Shown here in pieces: positions 1 to 9,348 of a stretch of DNA of 64,000 bases. Below the pieces are notes generated by a model that searched no databases, was not told the DNA's origin, and saw nothing but the letters and a program-made list of their open reading frames with translations. The stretch covers positions 1 through 64,000 of the forward strand of contig CAJXKJ010000009.1 of the NCBI GenBank assembly GCA_913055605.1. The letters run 5' to 3'. This stretch comes from an uncultured Euryhalocaulis sp. Its GTDB lineage: Bacteria; Pseudomonadota; Alphaproteobacteria; Caulobacterales; Maricaulaceae. The position numbers and the translations under genes were made by a program. Numbering within the stretch: the stretch's first letter is position 1; the number at the start of each line of letters is the position of its first letter.

Positions 1-798
1 GCGCCGGACGCGCCGCTGCCGATGGAGCATACGCCGCGCAAGGTCTTCGAGCGCCTGTTCGGCCAGGGCGACACGCCGGCGGAGCGCAAACAGATCGCCC
101 ACGATTTCGGCAGCATCATCGACATGGTGATGTCGGACGCCGCGGAACTGAACATGAAGCTGGGCGCGTCGGACCGCCGCGTGCTGGACAATTATCTGGA
201 GTCCGTCCGCGAGATCGAGCGGCGCATCCAGCAGGCCGAGGCGCGCGACATGTCTGAGGTGGACCTGCCGGAGATGCCGGCCGGCCTGCCGACCTTCGAC
301 GAGCGGCTGAACCTGATGTTCGACATGGCGGCCGTGGCCTATCAGACGAACCTCAGCCGGGTGATCAGCTATATGATGGCGGCGGAGGTCAGCAACCACG
401 CCTATACGCATCTGGGCATCACCAGCGCGTTCCACCCGCTGTCGCACCACAACAACGCGCCGGCCAAGCTGGAGCAGCTGACCCAGCTCCAGACCTATCA
501 CGCCGAGACCTTCGCCAAATTCCTCGCCAAGCTGGCCGACACGCCGAACGGCGACGGCACGCTGCTGGACCAGGCGATCTTCCTGTATGGCGGCAATATG
601 CGCGACAGCTCGCTGCACGATCACATCAAGCTGCCCTCCATCGTGGTCGGCGGCGGCTGCGGGCGGATCAAGGGCGGCCAGCACCTGATGTATCCGGACC
701 GCACGCCGCACGCGAACCTGCTGCTGACGCTGATGGAGCGCGCCGGCGTGCCGGTCGAAAGCGTCGGCGACAGCACCGGCCTGCTGTCGGAGATCTGA
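1..798 (+). CDS. DUF1552 domain-containing protein (5' partial)
   Basis: The reading frame is open from base 1 (APDAPLPMEH...), so the N-terminus lies outside the window and the ATG at 22 is internal. The protein aligns along its whole visible length with the complete DUF1552 protein at 9349-10692: shared blocks include NYLESVREIERR, LNLMFDMAAVAYQ and the C-terminal GVPVESVGDSTG. DUF1552 proteins are usually Tat-exported and encoded beside DUF1592-type cytochrome-like proteins; their biochemical activity is not established. The stop is followed after two bases by the ATG of an exported ankyrin protein, so the two are probably co-translated. This is the first of two DUF1552-ankyrin cassettes in the window. 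Confidence 0.88.
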   Translation, partial: APDAPLPMEHTPRKVFERLFGQGDTPAERKQIAHDFGSIIDMVMSDAAELNMKLGASDRRVLDNYLESVREIERRIQQAEARDMSEVDLPEMPAGLPTFDERLNLMFDMAAVAYQTNLSRVISYMMAAEVSNHAYTHLGITSAFHPLSHHNNAPAKLEQLTQLQTYHAETFAKFLAKLADTPNGDGTLLDQAIFLYGGNMRDSSLHDHIKLPSIVVGGGCGRIKGGQHLMYPDRTPHANLLLTLMERAGVPVESVGDSTGLLSEI

Positions 799-800
799 GC

Positions 801-2360
801 ATGCGCACCGCCCTTCTCTGCGCCGTCGCGGCCGCCGCACTGTTCCACGCGGCCGATGGCGAGGCCGCCGGCGGCGGGCTGCTGGACGCCGCGCGCGCCG
901 GCGAGCGCGAGGCCGCGCTGGACCTGATCAAGGACGGCGCCGACCCGGCCGAGCGGGAGGCGGACGACACCACGGCCCTGCACTGGGCCGTTCATAATGA
1001 CGACCCGGTTCTGGTGAAGCGCCTGCTGGACGCCGGCGCCGATCCGAACGCGCGCAACGATTACGGCGTGACCCCGCTGGCCGAGGCCGCGGTGCGCGGC
1101 GACGACCGGATCATCGCGCTGCTGCTGAAGGCCGGCGCCGATGCGGAGTCGCCGACCGATTACGACCAGACCGCGCTGATGGCCGTGGCCCGCACGGGCA
1201 ATCTGGAATCGGCCAGGCTGCTGCTGGAGGCCGGCGCCGCGGTGGACGCGCGCGAGACCTGGCGCGGCCAGACCGCGCTGATGTGGGCCGCGGCCCAGTG
1301 CCAGCCGGCGATGATCGCGCTGCTGATCGAACACGGGGCGGACCCGGAAGCCCGGTCGACCGTGAACGACTGGCAGCGGCAGATCAGCGCCGAACGGCGC
1401 GCGCAGTGGCGGCCTATCGGCGGGCTGACCCCGATGCTGTTCGCGGCCCGGCAGGGCTGTGTGGATGGCGCGCGGGCGCTGGTGGACGGCGGGGCCGACC
1501 CCGACCAGACCGACCCCGAGGGCATGACGCCGATGTTCATGGCCGCCAATAATTTCCATTTCGACGTGGCGGCCTATCTGCTGGAGGCCGGCGCCAATCC
1601 CAATAAATGGGACTGGCGCGGACGCACGCCGCTCTATGCCGCGGTGGACCTGAACACGGTGCCGCGCGGCGGACGGCCCGACCGCCCCTCCGACGACGCA
1701 GTCAGCAGCCTGGATTTGATCCGGCGCCTGCTGGAGTCCGGCGCGAACCCGAACATCCAGCTGAAGCTGTTTCCGCCCTATCGCTATCTGAAAGACGACC
1801 GCGGGGCGGACAATGTGCTGGATCGCGGCACGACGCCGCTATTGCGCGCCGCCAAGGCGTTCGACGCCCCGGCGATGGCGCTGCTGCTGGAGCATGGCGC
1901 CTTGACCGAACTGCCCACGATCCACGGCGTGACGCCGGCGATGATCGCGGCCGGGCTCGGCTCCACGCCCATCGACACGCGCGGCCAGTTCGACACCGCC
2001 GACGTGCAGCAACGCTCGATCGCGGCGCTGACGCTGCTGCTGGAGGCCGGCGCCGACATCAACGCCGAGGACGCGCTGGGCCAGACCCCGGTGTTCGGCG
2101 CGGCGCTGTGGGGATGGACGGACGTGGTCGCCTTCCTGGCCGACAAGGGCGCGGACCTGACCCATGCGGACAATGACGGCATGACGCCGCTGGACGCCGC
2201 GCAGGGAAAGTTCAGCCGCGGCCGCGGGCGCGGCGGGCTGGGCGGCGAGGCCCATCCGGACACCGCGCAGATGATCGAAGACATCATCGCCCGGCAGACC
2301 GCCGAGGGCGGCCCGGCCGAGGCGGCCCGCCCGCTGCAGGCGGACGCCGACCGCGGCTAG
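801..2360 (+). CDS. Exported ankyrin-repeat protein (copy 1)
   Basis: 519 residues. A short hydrophobic N-terminus (MRTALLCAVAAAALFHA) reads as a Sec signal peptide, so the protein is probably periplasmic or secreted. The rest is about nine to ten ankyrin repeats with the usual TPL..AA and LL..GAD/NPN signatures, for example TALHWAVHNDDPVLVKRLL near residue 55 and GRTPLYAAVDLNTV near 275. A longer insertion with a WDWRGRTPLY...KLFPPYRYL block is also present in copy 2 at 10697-12277, marking the two as paralogues. It starts two bases after the DUF1552 stop. Ankyrin arrays bind proteins; the partner is unknown, and the fixed gene order suggests the DUF1552 or DUF1592 product (inference). Confidence 0.85.
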   Translation: MRTALLCAVAAAALFHAADGEAAGGGLLDAARAGEREAALDLIKDGADPAEREADDTTALHWAVHNDDPVLVKRLLDAGADPNARNDYGVTPLAEAAVRGDDRIIALLLKAGADAESPTDYDQTALMAVARTGNLESARLLLEAGAAVDARETWRGQTALMWAAAQCQPAMIALLIEHGADPEARSTVNDWQRQISAERRAQWRPIGGLTPMLFAARQGCVDGARALVDGGADPDQTDPEGMTPMFMAANNFHFDVAAYLLEAGANPNKWDWRGRTPLYAAVDLNTVPRGGRPDRPSDDAVSSLDLIRRLLESGANPNIQLKLFPPYRYLKDDRGADNVLDRGTTPLLRAAKAFDAPAMALLLEHGALTELPTIHGVTPAMIAAGLGSTPIDTRGQFDTADVQQRSIAALTLLLEAGADINAEDALGQTPVFGAALWGWTDVVAFLADKGADLTHADNDGMTPLDAAQGKFSRGRGRGGLGGEAHPDTAQMIEDIIARQTAEGGPAEAARPLQADADRG

Positions 2361-2521
2361 GCCGCGGGAGCCCACAACACACACACATATATATAGGCGG
2401 CCGGCCGGACCGGAGCCTGCAGGGCTGCGCGGCCGGCGCAGCGTGCGGCCGCGCCCGACCCGGCGGCCGGCGCAGCCCGTCGGCGCGCCGCTCCCGCTTC
2501 CCATGTCCGCAACGAAAAGGG

Positions 2522-2560
2522 CGCAAAGAAAAAGGGCGCCGCGGGGTGTCCGCGGCGCCC
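2522..2560 (-). terminator. Rho-independent terminator of the TonB receptor gene
   Basis: An 11-bp perfect inverted repeat GGGCGCCGCGG/CCGCGGCGCCC (2534-2544 and 2550-2560) with a 5-base loop is followed, read on the minus strand, by TTTTTCTTT. It lies 23 bp downstream of the minus-strand TonB receptor stop. The adjoining stretch 2361-2520, after the ankyrin gene, holds a CACACACATATATATA run and otherwise nothing recognisable. Confidence 0.85.
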
Positions 2561-2582
2561 TGAATTACGTGACGTTTGACGA

Positions 2583-5582
2583 TCAGTATTCGAAACGCAG
2601 ACCGGCGACGAAGCGGCGGCCGAGCGTGTCGTACAGACCTTCATTGGTGCCGAACCCGCTTCCCGAGAAGGAAGACCAGGTCGGCACGAGGGGGGGGTCG
2701 CGGTCCAGCAGGTTGGTCACGTTCAGGAAGACCTGGAACCCGGTATTGTTGAAGGCTTCGAAATCGTACGCCACCCGGGCGTCGGTATAGATCACCGAAC
2801 CCTGATGGTTGTTCATGATGTCGACGCCTTCGACATAGTCGATATCGACGATGCCGCCGCTGAGATAACGGCCCTGCATGTACAGGCTGAACGGCCCGTT
2901 GCGGTAGGTCAGGCCCAGCGTGCTGCGCCAGTCCAGATCGGCGCTGACGATCTCGCCCGTCGTGTCCCGGGTCGTGCCGGTGTCGGTCGTGGTCGAGTTC
3001 TCCAGCAGGTGGGTCGCCAGGAACCGGCCCGTCAGGCTTTCGTCGCCGCCGAGCAGGCTGATGTCGGTGGTGTAGATCGCCTCGAAGTCGATGCCTTCGT
3101 TCTTGGCGCTGCCGAGATTGGTGTAGATGTTCTGGACGTTGGTGATGCGGTTGGTCCCCGCGTCCCGCGTGATGCGGCCGCAGAGTTCGGCGTCCCCATC
3201 AAAGCAGTCGTCGATGATCCGCTGGACGCCCAGCAGCTCGATCGCGTCGTTGATCTCGATGCTGTAATAGTCGACCGAGAGCGACAGGCCGGGAATGTAG
3301 GACGGCTGGTACACACCGCCGACCGTGATGGTGTCGGCCTCTTCCGGCGCGACATTCGGGTTCCCGCCGCGGATCTGGAAGGCGGTGTAGCTGAGGCCGT
3401 CCAGTTCGGGATCCTGAAGGCCGGTGGCCTGGCCCTGCTGGTCGAAACGCTCTTCCAGGCTGCCCGCCCGCACGTCGCGCGACACGGTGCCGCGCAGGCG
3501 CAGGTCGGTCGTGACCTGCCAGTCCAGACCGGCCTTCCACGCCCAGATGCCGCCCGAGCCGGCATAGTCGGCATAGCGCGCCGCCAGGCTGGCGTTGAGC
3601 TGCTCCATCCCCGGCTGGCCGGAGATCAGCGGGATCAGGGTTTCGGCGAAGACTTCCTTCACGTCGAAATCGCCGGTGTAGTCGCTGAGGTCCACGCCGT
3701 CGGTGACGTCGTCCTGGCCCTCGTCGTCGCCCGGGATGCCGCGAATGCCGAGCGCCGGATCGTTCATCGGGGTGTCCAGCGCGTCGATCGCGTCCGGCCC
3801 GAAATCGTGATCGATCGACTGTTCGCGATAAGAGCCGCCGACCGCCAGCGAAATGGCGCCCGCGCCCCAGCCGTCGAACACTTCGCCGTTGGCCGCCAGC
3901 TCCACCATGTGCTGTTCGGTCTTGGCCTGCACATAGGAGTCGCCTTCGGTGATCCAGTCCACCGCGGCGGCAGAGGCCCGGCCGGCGCCCAGCAGATTGA
4001 GCGGGACGCAGCCGTCCCAGCGGCTCGCGCCGGGATTCACGACATTGACGTTACAGACGATGTTGCCGCTGCCGTCGAGCACCGCGTCCACGGCCATGGC
4101 CGTGCGGTCGCGGCGCTGGAAGCCGGTGAACAGAAGCTGGTTGTCGTTCCTGCCGTACTGGTAGTAGCCGTCCAGCGCCCACCCGGTGAGAACCCCGCCC
4201 AGTTCGGCGTTGAAGCCGCCCGAGAAGGAGTAGGTGTCGTTGGTCAGGATCATGCGATCCTGCGCGATGTCCGCGGCGGTGTGGTAGCGGTCCAGCCGGA
4301 AGGAGCTGATGCCCTCCGCCGTCATGGCGGACTGGATATCGGCCGGCAGGAACGGGTTGCCGCTATAGATCGTGTAGGCGTAGCGCTGGTGGCCGAGCGG
4401 CAGGGTGCCGACGCTGTTGGCGTAGTTGTAGCCGTACAGGCCGTTCACATAGAGCTCGACACTGTCGCTCAGCTCGTAGGTCAGATTGACGAAGGCGCTG
4501 CCGCGCTTGCTGTCCGGCACGAACGAGCCGGACCGCGTGCCATCGGGGAAATTCTCCGTGCTGACCGAGGTGTCGAACTCGTACGCATTATAGCCGCTGC
4601 CGCCGGCCATCGACTGGGTGCCCCGGCCGATGGAGGCCGGCGAACCATAGATGAACGGCGTCGTGGAGCCGTCCGGCTGGAAGAACAGGTCGTGGATCGA
4701 CGTCCCCGGCGCATAGATCGTGCCGCCGGTCGTGTAGAGCGTGGACTTCACGTTCGGCAGGACGAGGTATTGCGGCGCCGTGCGGCTCGCATTCCAGGCC
4801 GGGTTGGTGACCAGGCCGGTGCCGTTCCACCAGTCGCGGCCGTCCAGATTGTCGATCCGGTCGGATTCGAACCAGTCGGCCGACGCCACGATATGGGCGC
4901 GGGAGCCGAGCGCAGCGCCGCCGGTCAGGCTGATCTCGTAGTTCTCGTTGTCGTTCCGGTCGGTGATCCCGTACTGGACGTGGCCTTTGATGCCTTCGTA
5001 ATCGTCGTCGAGGATGAAGTTGACGACGCCGGCCACGGCGTCCGTGCCGTAGGCCGCCGAGGCGCCGCCGGTCACCGTCTCCACCCGCTCGATCAGGGCT
5101 TCCGGGAAAACGTTGATGTCGACATTGCCGAGGCGGTTCGACGGAACCACCCGGTGGCCGTTCAGCAGCACCAGCGTCCGCTTGGAGCCGACGCCGCGCA
5201 GGTTGACGTTGGAGGCGCCCGCCGAGTCGCCCTTACTGGCGGCGGTGCTCGGGCTGGCGTTGTTCACGAACTGGGGCAGCTGGTCGAGCGCGTCGATCAG
5301 ATTGGTCGGCGCGATCGTCTGCAGCTCGTCGGCCTGGATGACCGTGACCGGCGTCGGCGTGCTCATCCCGCTGCGGCGGATCCGCGAACCGGTGACCTGG
5401 ACGACGTCATCCACCTGGGCGACCTGGGTCGGCTGGGCTCCGCCCTCCTGGGCGAAGGCGCCGCCCGCGGCGCCGAGGGCGAGCGCGAAACCGCACACGC
5501 CACTCATTTGCAAAGCTTTGAATTGGAACGACTTGTTACGACGAACGCCCATATTCGGGCGCACGGATGCCGGGACACGCAT
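2583..5582 (-). CDS. TonB-dependent outer-membrane receptor
   Basis: 999 residues. N-terminal signal peptide (hydrophobic GVCGFALALGAAGGAFAQ around residues 28-45), then a plug domain starting near QVTGSRIRRSG (about residue 63) with the typical LVLLNGHRVVPS and ETVTGGASAAYGTDAVAGVVN blocks, then a long 22-strand-type beta barrel ending in a terminal aromatic residue (RFVAGLRFEY). It imports a substrate across the outer membrane using TonB energy. The length and the VQVTGSRI/DALDQLPQFVNNASP pattern match the large receptors common in Caulobacterales and Sphingomonadales that take up glycans or oligomers rather than siderophores (inference). The start is supported by GGGGGAGGA seven bases upstream. 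It is divergent from the MBL operon across a shared regulatory region. Confidence 0.95.
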   Translation of the reverse strand: MRVPASVRPNMGVRRNKSFQFKALQMSGVCGFALALGAAGGAFAQEGGAQPTQVAQVDDVVQVTGSRIRRSGMSTPTPVTVIQADELQTIAPTNLIDALDQLPQFVNNASPSTAASKGDSAGASNVNLRGVGSKRTLVLLNGHRVVPSNRLGNVDINVFPEALIERVETVTGGASAAYGTDAVAGVVNFILDDDYEGIKGHVQYGITDRNDNENYEISLTGGAALGSRAHIVASADWFESDRIDNLDGRDWWNGTGLVTNPAWNASRTAPQYLVLPNVKSTLYTTGGTIYAPGTSIHDLFFQPDGSTTPFIYGSPASIGRGTQSMAGGSGYNAYEFDTSVSTENFPDGTRSGSFVPDSKRGSAFVNLTYELSDSVELYVNGLYGYNYANSVGTLPLGHQRYAYTIYSGNPFLPADIQSAMTAEGISSFRLDRYHTAADIAQDRMILTNDTYSFSGGFNAELGGVLTGWALDGYYQYGRNDNQLLFTGFQRRDRTAMAVDAVLDGSGNIVCNVNVVNPGASRWDGCVPLNLLGAGRASAAAVDWITEGDSYVQAKTEQHMVELAANGEVFDGWGAGAISLAVGGSYREQSIDHDFGPDAIDALDTPMNDPALGIRGIPGDDEGQDDVTDGVDLSDYTGDFDVKEVFAETLIPLISGQPGMEQLNASLAARYADYAGSGGIWAWKAGLDWQVTTDLRLRGTVSRDVRAGSLEERFDQQGQATGLQDPELDGLSYTAFQIRGGNPNVAPEEADTITVGGVYQPSYIPGLSLSVDYYSIEINDAIELLGVQRIIDDCFDGDAELCGRITRDAGTNRITNVQNIYTNLGSAKNEGIDFEAIYTTDISLLGGDESLTGRFLATHLLENSTTTDTGTTRDTTGEIVSADLDWRSTLGLTYRNGPFSLYMQGRYLSGGIVDIDYVEGVDIMNNHQGSVIYTDARVAYDFEAFNNTGFQVFLNVTNLLDRDPPLVPTWSSFSGSGFGTNEGLYDTLGRRFVAGLRFEY

Positions 5583-5660
5583 GGTTGGATCCTCCCCCTG
5601 ATTAACCGCCGGGGGACGAACATCCGCCCTGCCGACAGCCGCATTTCGCTTTATTGCGTT

Positions 5661-5670
5661 TTGTATACCT
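5661..5670. promoter_or_regulatory. GntR-type operator-like element (receptor side)
   Basis: TTGTATACCT lies about 80 bp upstream of the TonB receptor start and differs at only the last two bases from the perfect palindrome TTGTATACAA at 5871. GTATAC-centred palindromes are typical of FadR-subfamily GntR regulators. The assignment is by motif only; no GntR gene is in the window. Confidence 0.4.
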
Positions 5671-5689
5671 TATCCGATGTAATTCTTTT

Positions 5690-5704
5690 CGCAAAACGTT
5701 TGCG
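5690..5704. promoter_or_regulatory. LacI-like operator candidate
   Basis: CGCAAAACGTTTGCG contains the palindromic core AAACGTTT with near-symmetric flanks. LacI/GalR-family operators often have an (A)ACGTT-type core. It lies in the same 357-bp divergent spacer (5583-5939) as the two TTGTATAC elements, close to the expected receptor promoter. Apart from these three elements and a TTGACA at 5846-5851 I see nothing else in the spacer. Confidence 0.3.
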
Positions 5705-5870
5705 TACAAAAAACCGCATCGGAACGTAGAAATCTGTGGCCGGCGGGGGTCCGGCCGCACCGGCGCCCCCATCGCGTGACGGGATGGGTAAAGGACTCTC
5801 GCGGTTCGCAGAAGTTACGGTGTCGTCACGTTCCACCTCGCTTCCTTGACAGCGAGGGGCCGCCTCATTC

Positions 5871-5880
5871 TTGTATACAA
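5871..5880. promoter_or_regulatory. GntR-type operator-like palindrome (MBL side)
   Basis: TTGTATACAA is a perfect 10-bp palindrome, 60 bp upstream of the chosen MBL start. A TTGACA hexamer lies at 5846-5851, and TATACA inside the palindrome could serve as -10, although the 22-bp spacing is long. An operator overlapping a -10 fits repression. It pairs with TTGTATACCT at 5661, suggesting the two divergent units share a regulator. Confidence 0.5.
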
Positions 5881-5939
5881 TATATAGACCCCGTGACCGG
5901 GAGGACGGTCCAAGGGGCGCAAACGTAGGAATTCGATCA

Positions 5940-6878
5940 TTGGCTAGCAGACTGCCAACCCGCCGCCGGTTCCTTGGATCGGCCGCCGCCGGGGCCGCCG
6001 CGCTTGGACTCGGCGCAAGCATTGGCGGCCGCGCCACAGCGGCCACCGGCGATATCGCCGCCGCGCCGGTCGCGGACGGCCTGGTCCTGTTCACCGGCGC
6101 CGGCGGGAACGTGCTGGTGGCCGAGGCGCCGGACAGCCTGCTGATGATCGACAGCGGCGTAGAGGAAAAGGCCGAAGCGCTGATGCGCGCCATCGCCGAC
6201 CGGTTCGGCGGCCGCCCCGTCGCGACGCTGTTCAACACGCACTGGCATCTGGACCATACCGGCGGCAACGCGCTGGCCGCCGCCCAGGGCGCGCAGATCC
6301 TGGCCCAGGACAATACGCGCGGCTGGATGGGCAACGCCTTCTATGTCGCCTGGCAGGAGCGGCATTATCCCGCGCGCGAGCCCGCCGCCCGCCCGACGGC
6401 CTCGTTCGACCGCACGGGCGAGATGGATTTCGGCGGCCGCCAGATTCTGTACGGCCACCTTCCGCGCGCCCACACCGACGGCGACCTCTATGTCCGCTTT
6501 CCTGACGCAGACGTCGTCGCGGTCGGCGACGTCGTCTCCCCCGGCGCCTATCCGGTTCTGGACTATTCGACGGGCGGCTGGAGCGGCGAGATGATCGATT
6601 CGCTGGCCATGCTGCTGGAGACCAGCGGGCCGGACACCGTCTTCGTCGCGGGCGCCGGCCAGCCCGTGGGGCGCGCGGCCGTTCAGGCCCAGCACGACAT
6701 GATGGTCGAGGTTCAGGCCCGCATGGTGCAGCTGATGCGCCAGGGCAAGGGCCCGGCGGACATGATGGCCGAAGGGATGACCGCCGATTTCGACGCAGAT
6801 TGGGGCGACCCCAGCCTGTACCTCTACAACGCCTATCAAGGCATCTATGGCCATTTCCGGGATATGCGCTTTGCCTGA
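5940..6878 (+). CDS. Tat-exported MBL-fold metallohydrolase
   Basis: 312 residues from a TTG start at 5940. I prefer this start because AGGA lies nine bases upstream and the protein then begins LASRLPTRRRFLGSAAAG, a twin-arginine leader; the ORF-track start at 5871 falls inside the operator palindrome. The metallo-beta-lactamase motif THWHLDHTGGN and the later AHTDGD block carry the zinc ligands. The export signal places it in the periplasm. The family includes lactonases, arylsulfatase-like and other hydrolases, so the substrate cannot be read. Its 3' end overlaps the start of the DUF1592-family gene, so it leads the MBL-DUF1592-DUF1552-ankyrin operon. Confidence 0.85.
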   Translation: MASRLPTRRRFLGSAAAGAAALGLGASIGGRATAATGDIAAAPVADGLVLFTGAGGNVLVAEAPDSLLMIDSGVEEKAEALMRAIADRFGGRPVATLFNTHWHLDHTGGNALAAAQGAQILAQDNTRGWMGNAFYVAWQERHYPAREPAARPTASFDRTGEMDFGGRQILYGHLPRAHTDGDLYVRFPDADVVAVGDVVSPGAYPVLDYSTGGWSGEMIDSLAMLLETSGPDTVFVAGAGQPVGRAAVQAQHDMMVEVQARMVQLMRQGKGPADMMAEGMTADFDADWGDPSLYLYNAYQGIYGHFRDMRFA

Positions 6879-9321
6879 ATCACGCACCGTTCGCCGCCGC
6901 GCCGCACTGGCCGCCGCCTGCGCGCTCGTCCCGCTCGCGGGCCTGGCCCAGCCCTCCACCGAGACCGTGGAGAAGAACTGGGACGTGCTAAACCAGTACT
7001 GCATCGAGTGTCATAATTTCACCGACTGGGCCGGCGAGATCGCGTTCGACGTGATGACCCCCGATGGGATCGCCGACGACGCGGAGATCTGGGAGCACGC
7101 GATCCGAAAGATCCGCGGCGGCCTGATGCCGCCGCCGGGCGAGGCGCGCCCCGAAGCCGCCGTGCTGACCGGACTGGCGCAATCGCTGGAGGACTATCTG
7201 GACGCGGTGGCGGAAACCTCGCCGCCGGAGCCGGGCCATGTCTCCCTGCAGCGGCTGAACCGCAAGGAATACGCCAACGCGGTGCACGACCTTCTGGCCA
7301 TCGAGATCGAGCCCGAAATCTATCTGCCGCCGGACAATTCGGCCGGCGGATTCGACAATATCGCTAACGTGCTGAAGGTCTCCCCGACCTTCCTCGACCA
7401 GTATCTGGCCGCGGCCCGGGAGATCAGCATCCGCGCGGTGGGCGATCCGGCGCCGGACGCCGGGCGCGCCATCTACATCGCCTCGGGCGAGGACCAGACC
7501 AGCCATATCGACGGCCTGCCGCTGGGCACGCGCGGCGGGCTGGTCGCCGAGCACGATTTCCCGGCGGACGGCAATTATGTCTTCAACATCTCGGGCCTGC
7601 TGAGCGCCCGCTATGTCTATGGCGTCTATGACGCGCACACGCTGATCCTGACCGTCGACGGCAAGCGCGTGTTCGAGGCCGCGCTCGGCGGCGATTCCGA
7701 TTTCCGGGCCGTGGACCAGGGTCAGGAAGCGGTCGCCAACCAGGTGCGCGAGCGGTTCCGCAATATCGAGGTTCCGGTCCAGGCCGGCCGCCACAAGGTC
7801 GGCGTCACCTTCATCCAGCGCGCCATGGCGGAGTCCGACGACGTGCTGCAGCCGCTGAACCCGATCCGCCTGGACGCCGGCGGCAATTCCGGCGGCATGG
7901 ACGAAATCTCGCGCATCGAAACGCTGGAGGTTCTGGGCCCGTTCGACCCGACCGGCATCAGCGACACGCCGAGCCGCCGCAAGATTTTCTCCTGCTATCC
8001 TGATCAGCCGTCCGAGGAATGGTCCTGCGCGCAGCAGATCTTCGCCGAGATCGGCCGCAAGGCGTTCCGCCGGCCGGTCACCGAAGAGGACATGGCGACG
8101 ATCGAGGCGTTCTATCGAAGCGGCGTTTCCGAAGGCGGATTCGAGACCGGCGTGCAGAAAGGGATCATGTCGATCCTGGCCTCGCCGAAATTCCTCTATC
8201 GCGGCGCGCCGCCGCGCGAGGATCTGGAGCCCGGGACGCTGTACGAGGTCAGCCAGCTGGAGCTGGCCTCGCGACTGTCCTTTTTCCTGTGGAGCTCGCT
8301 TCCCGACGACGCGCTTCTGGACGCGGCGCTGGCCGGGGAGCTGCGCGAGCCGTCCGTCCTGCGCGCCCAGATCAAGCGCATGCTGGACGATCCGCGCGCC
8401 ACACAGACGCTGACCACCGACTTTGCGTTCCAGTGGCTGGAGATCACGGCGCTGGACCATCTGGAGGACCGCGATCCCGACCGCTATCCGAATTTCGACG
8501 ACGGCCTCACCAAGGCCTTCCGGGAGGAGATGGAGCTGTATCTCGGCAGCATCTTCGCGGCGGACCGCAACGTGCTGGACCTGCTGACCGCCGACCACAC
8601 TTTCGTCAACGAGCGGCTGGCCGATTTCTATGGCGTGCCCGGCGTCAACGGCGACAAGTTCCGCCGCGTGACGCTGGAGGACGACCGCCGCTGGGGCCTT
8701 CTGGGCAAGGGGGCGGTGCTGACCGTGTCGTCCTATCCGCACCGGACCTCTCCGGTGCTGCGCGGCCAGTGGATCCTGGCCAATATTGTCGGCGCGCCGC
8801 CCGAGGCCCCGCCGCCGGGCGTGGACACCGATCTGGACGAGGATCCGAGCACGACCGAGGCGACCACGGTGCGCGGGCGGCTGGAGCAGCACCGCGCCGA
8901 TCCGTCCTGCAACAACTGCCACGGCATCATCGACCCGCTCGGACTGGCGCTGGAGAATTTCAACGCAATCGGCGAGTGGCGGGACATCGACCGCTATACC
9001 GCGACCCTGATCGACGCCAGCGGCGACCTGGCCGGCATCGGCGCGATCAGCGGGCCGGCGGATCTGCGCGCGGCGCTGACCGCCGACCCCGACCAGTTCG
9101 CCCGGACCTTCACCGAGAAGCTGCTGTCCTATGCGCTGGGCCGCACGCTGACGGCGAGCGACATGCCGGTGGTGCGCGCCATCCTGCGCGACGCCGCCAA
9201 GGACGATTACCGCGTGTCGGCGATCGTGACCGGAATTGTGATGAGCGCGCCGTTCCAGATGGAGCGCGCGCCGGAAGCCGCGGAGCCGGCGCCCAGCCAG
9301 GAAGCGTCGCTGGCGCCCTGA
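6847..9321 (+). CDS. DUF1587/DUF1592/DUF1595/DUF1588/DUF1585 di-haem protein
   Basis: 824 residues with a Sec-type leader (RRRAALAAACALVPLAGLAQ). A cytochrome c-like segment follows, with haem-binding CIECH near residue 56 and a MPPPGE stretch that could supply the distal Met. Then come the sequential DUF domains known mainly from Planctomycetes: LNRKEYANAVHDLL (DUF1587), a carbohydrate-binding-like middle, FAEIGRKAFRRPV (DUF1595), LASRLSFFLWSSLPD (DUF1592), HRTSPVLRGQWIL with a second CNNCHGIIDPLG (DUF1588) and the C-terminal SYALGRTLT (DUF1585). Such proteins are encoded with DUF1552 partners, as here. Role unproven; periplasmic redox is likely. The ATG at 6847 overlaps the MBL gene by 32 bp; a TTG at 6871 is an alternative. 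Confidence 0.9.
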   Translation: MAISGICALPESRTVRRRAALAAACALVPLAGLAQPSTETVEKNWDVLNQYCIECHNFTDWAGEIAFDVMTPDGIADDAEIWEHAIRKIRGGLMPPPGEARPEAAVLTGLAQSLEDYLDAVAETSPPEPGHVSLQRLNRKEYANAVHDLLAIEIEPEIYLPPDNSAGGFDNIANVLKVSPTFLDQYLAAAREISIRAVGDPAPDAGRAIYIASGEDQTSHIDGLPLGTRGGLVAEHDFPADGNYVFNISGLLSARYVYGVYDAHTLILTVDGKRVFEAALGGDSDFRAVDQGQEAVANQVRERFRNIEVPVQAGRHKVGVTFIQRAMAESDDVLQPLNPIRLDAGGNSGGMDEISRIETLEVLGPFDPTGISDTPSRRKIFSCYPDQPSEEWSCAQQIFAEIGRKAFRRPVTEEDMATIEAFYRSGVSEGGFETGVQKGIMSILASPKFLYRGAPPREDLEPGTLYEVSQLELASRLSFFLWSSLPDDALLDAALAGELREPSVLRAQIKRMLDDPRATQTLTTDFAFQWLEITALDHLEDRDPDRYPNFDDGLTKAFREEMELYLGSIFAADRNVLDLLTADHTFVNERLADFYGVPGVNGDKFRRVTLEDDRRWGLLGKGAVLTVSSYPHRTSPVLRGQWILANIVGAPPEAPPPGVDTDLDEDPSTTEATTVRGRLEQHRADPSCNNCHGIIDPLGLALENFNAIGEWRDIDRYTATLIDASGDLAGIGAISGPADLRAALTADPDQFARTFTEKLLSYALGRTLTASDMPVVRAILRDAAKDDYRVSAIVTGIVMSAPFQMERAPEAAEPAPSQEASLAP

Positions 9322-9348
9322 CGGCGAACCGCGACGGGAGGAAGACCG

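Noticed and set aside
2370-2400. CACACACATATATATA run as a mobile-element or origin signature
   Set aside because: A short simple repeat without iterons, DnaA boxes or flanking element genes.
2805-5729. 974-residue plus-strand ORF
   Set aside because: Antisense shadow of the TonB receptor. It has no ribosome site or recognisable domain, only Arg/Val/Asp-rich low-complexity sequence typical of reverse frames in GC-rich DNA.
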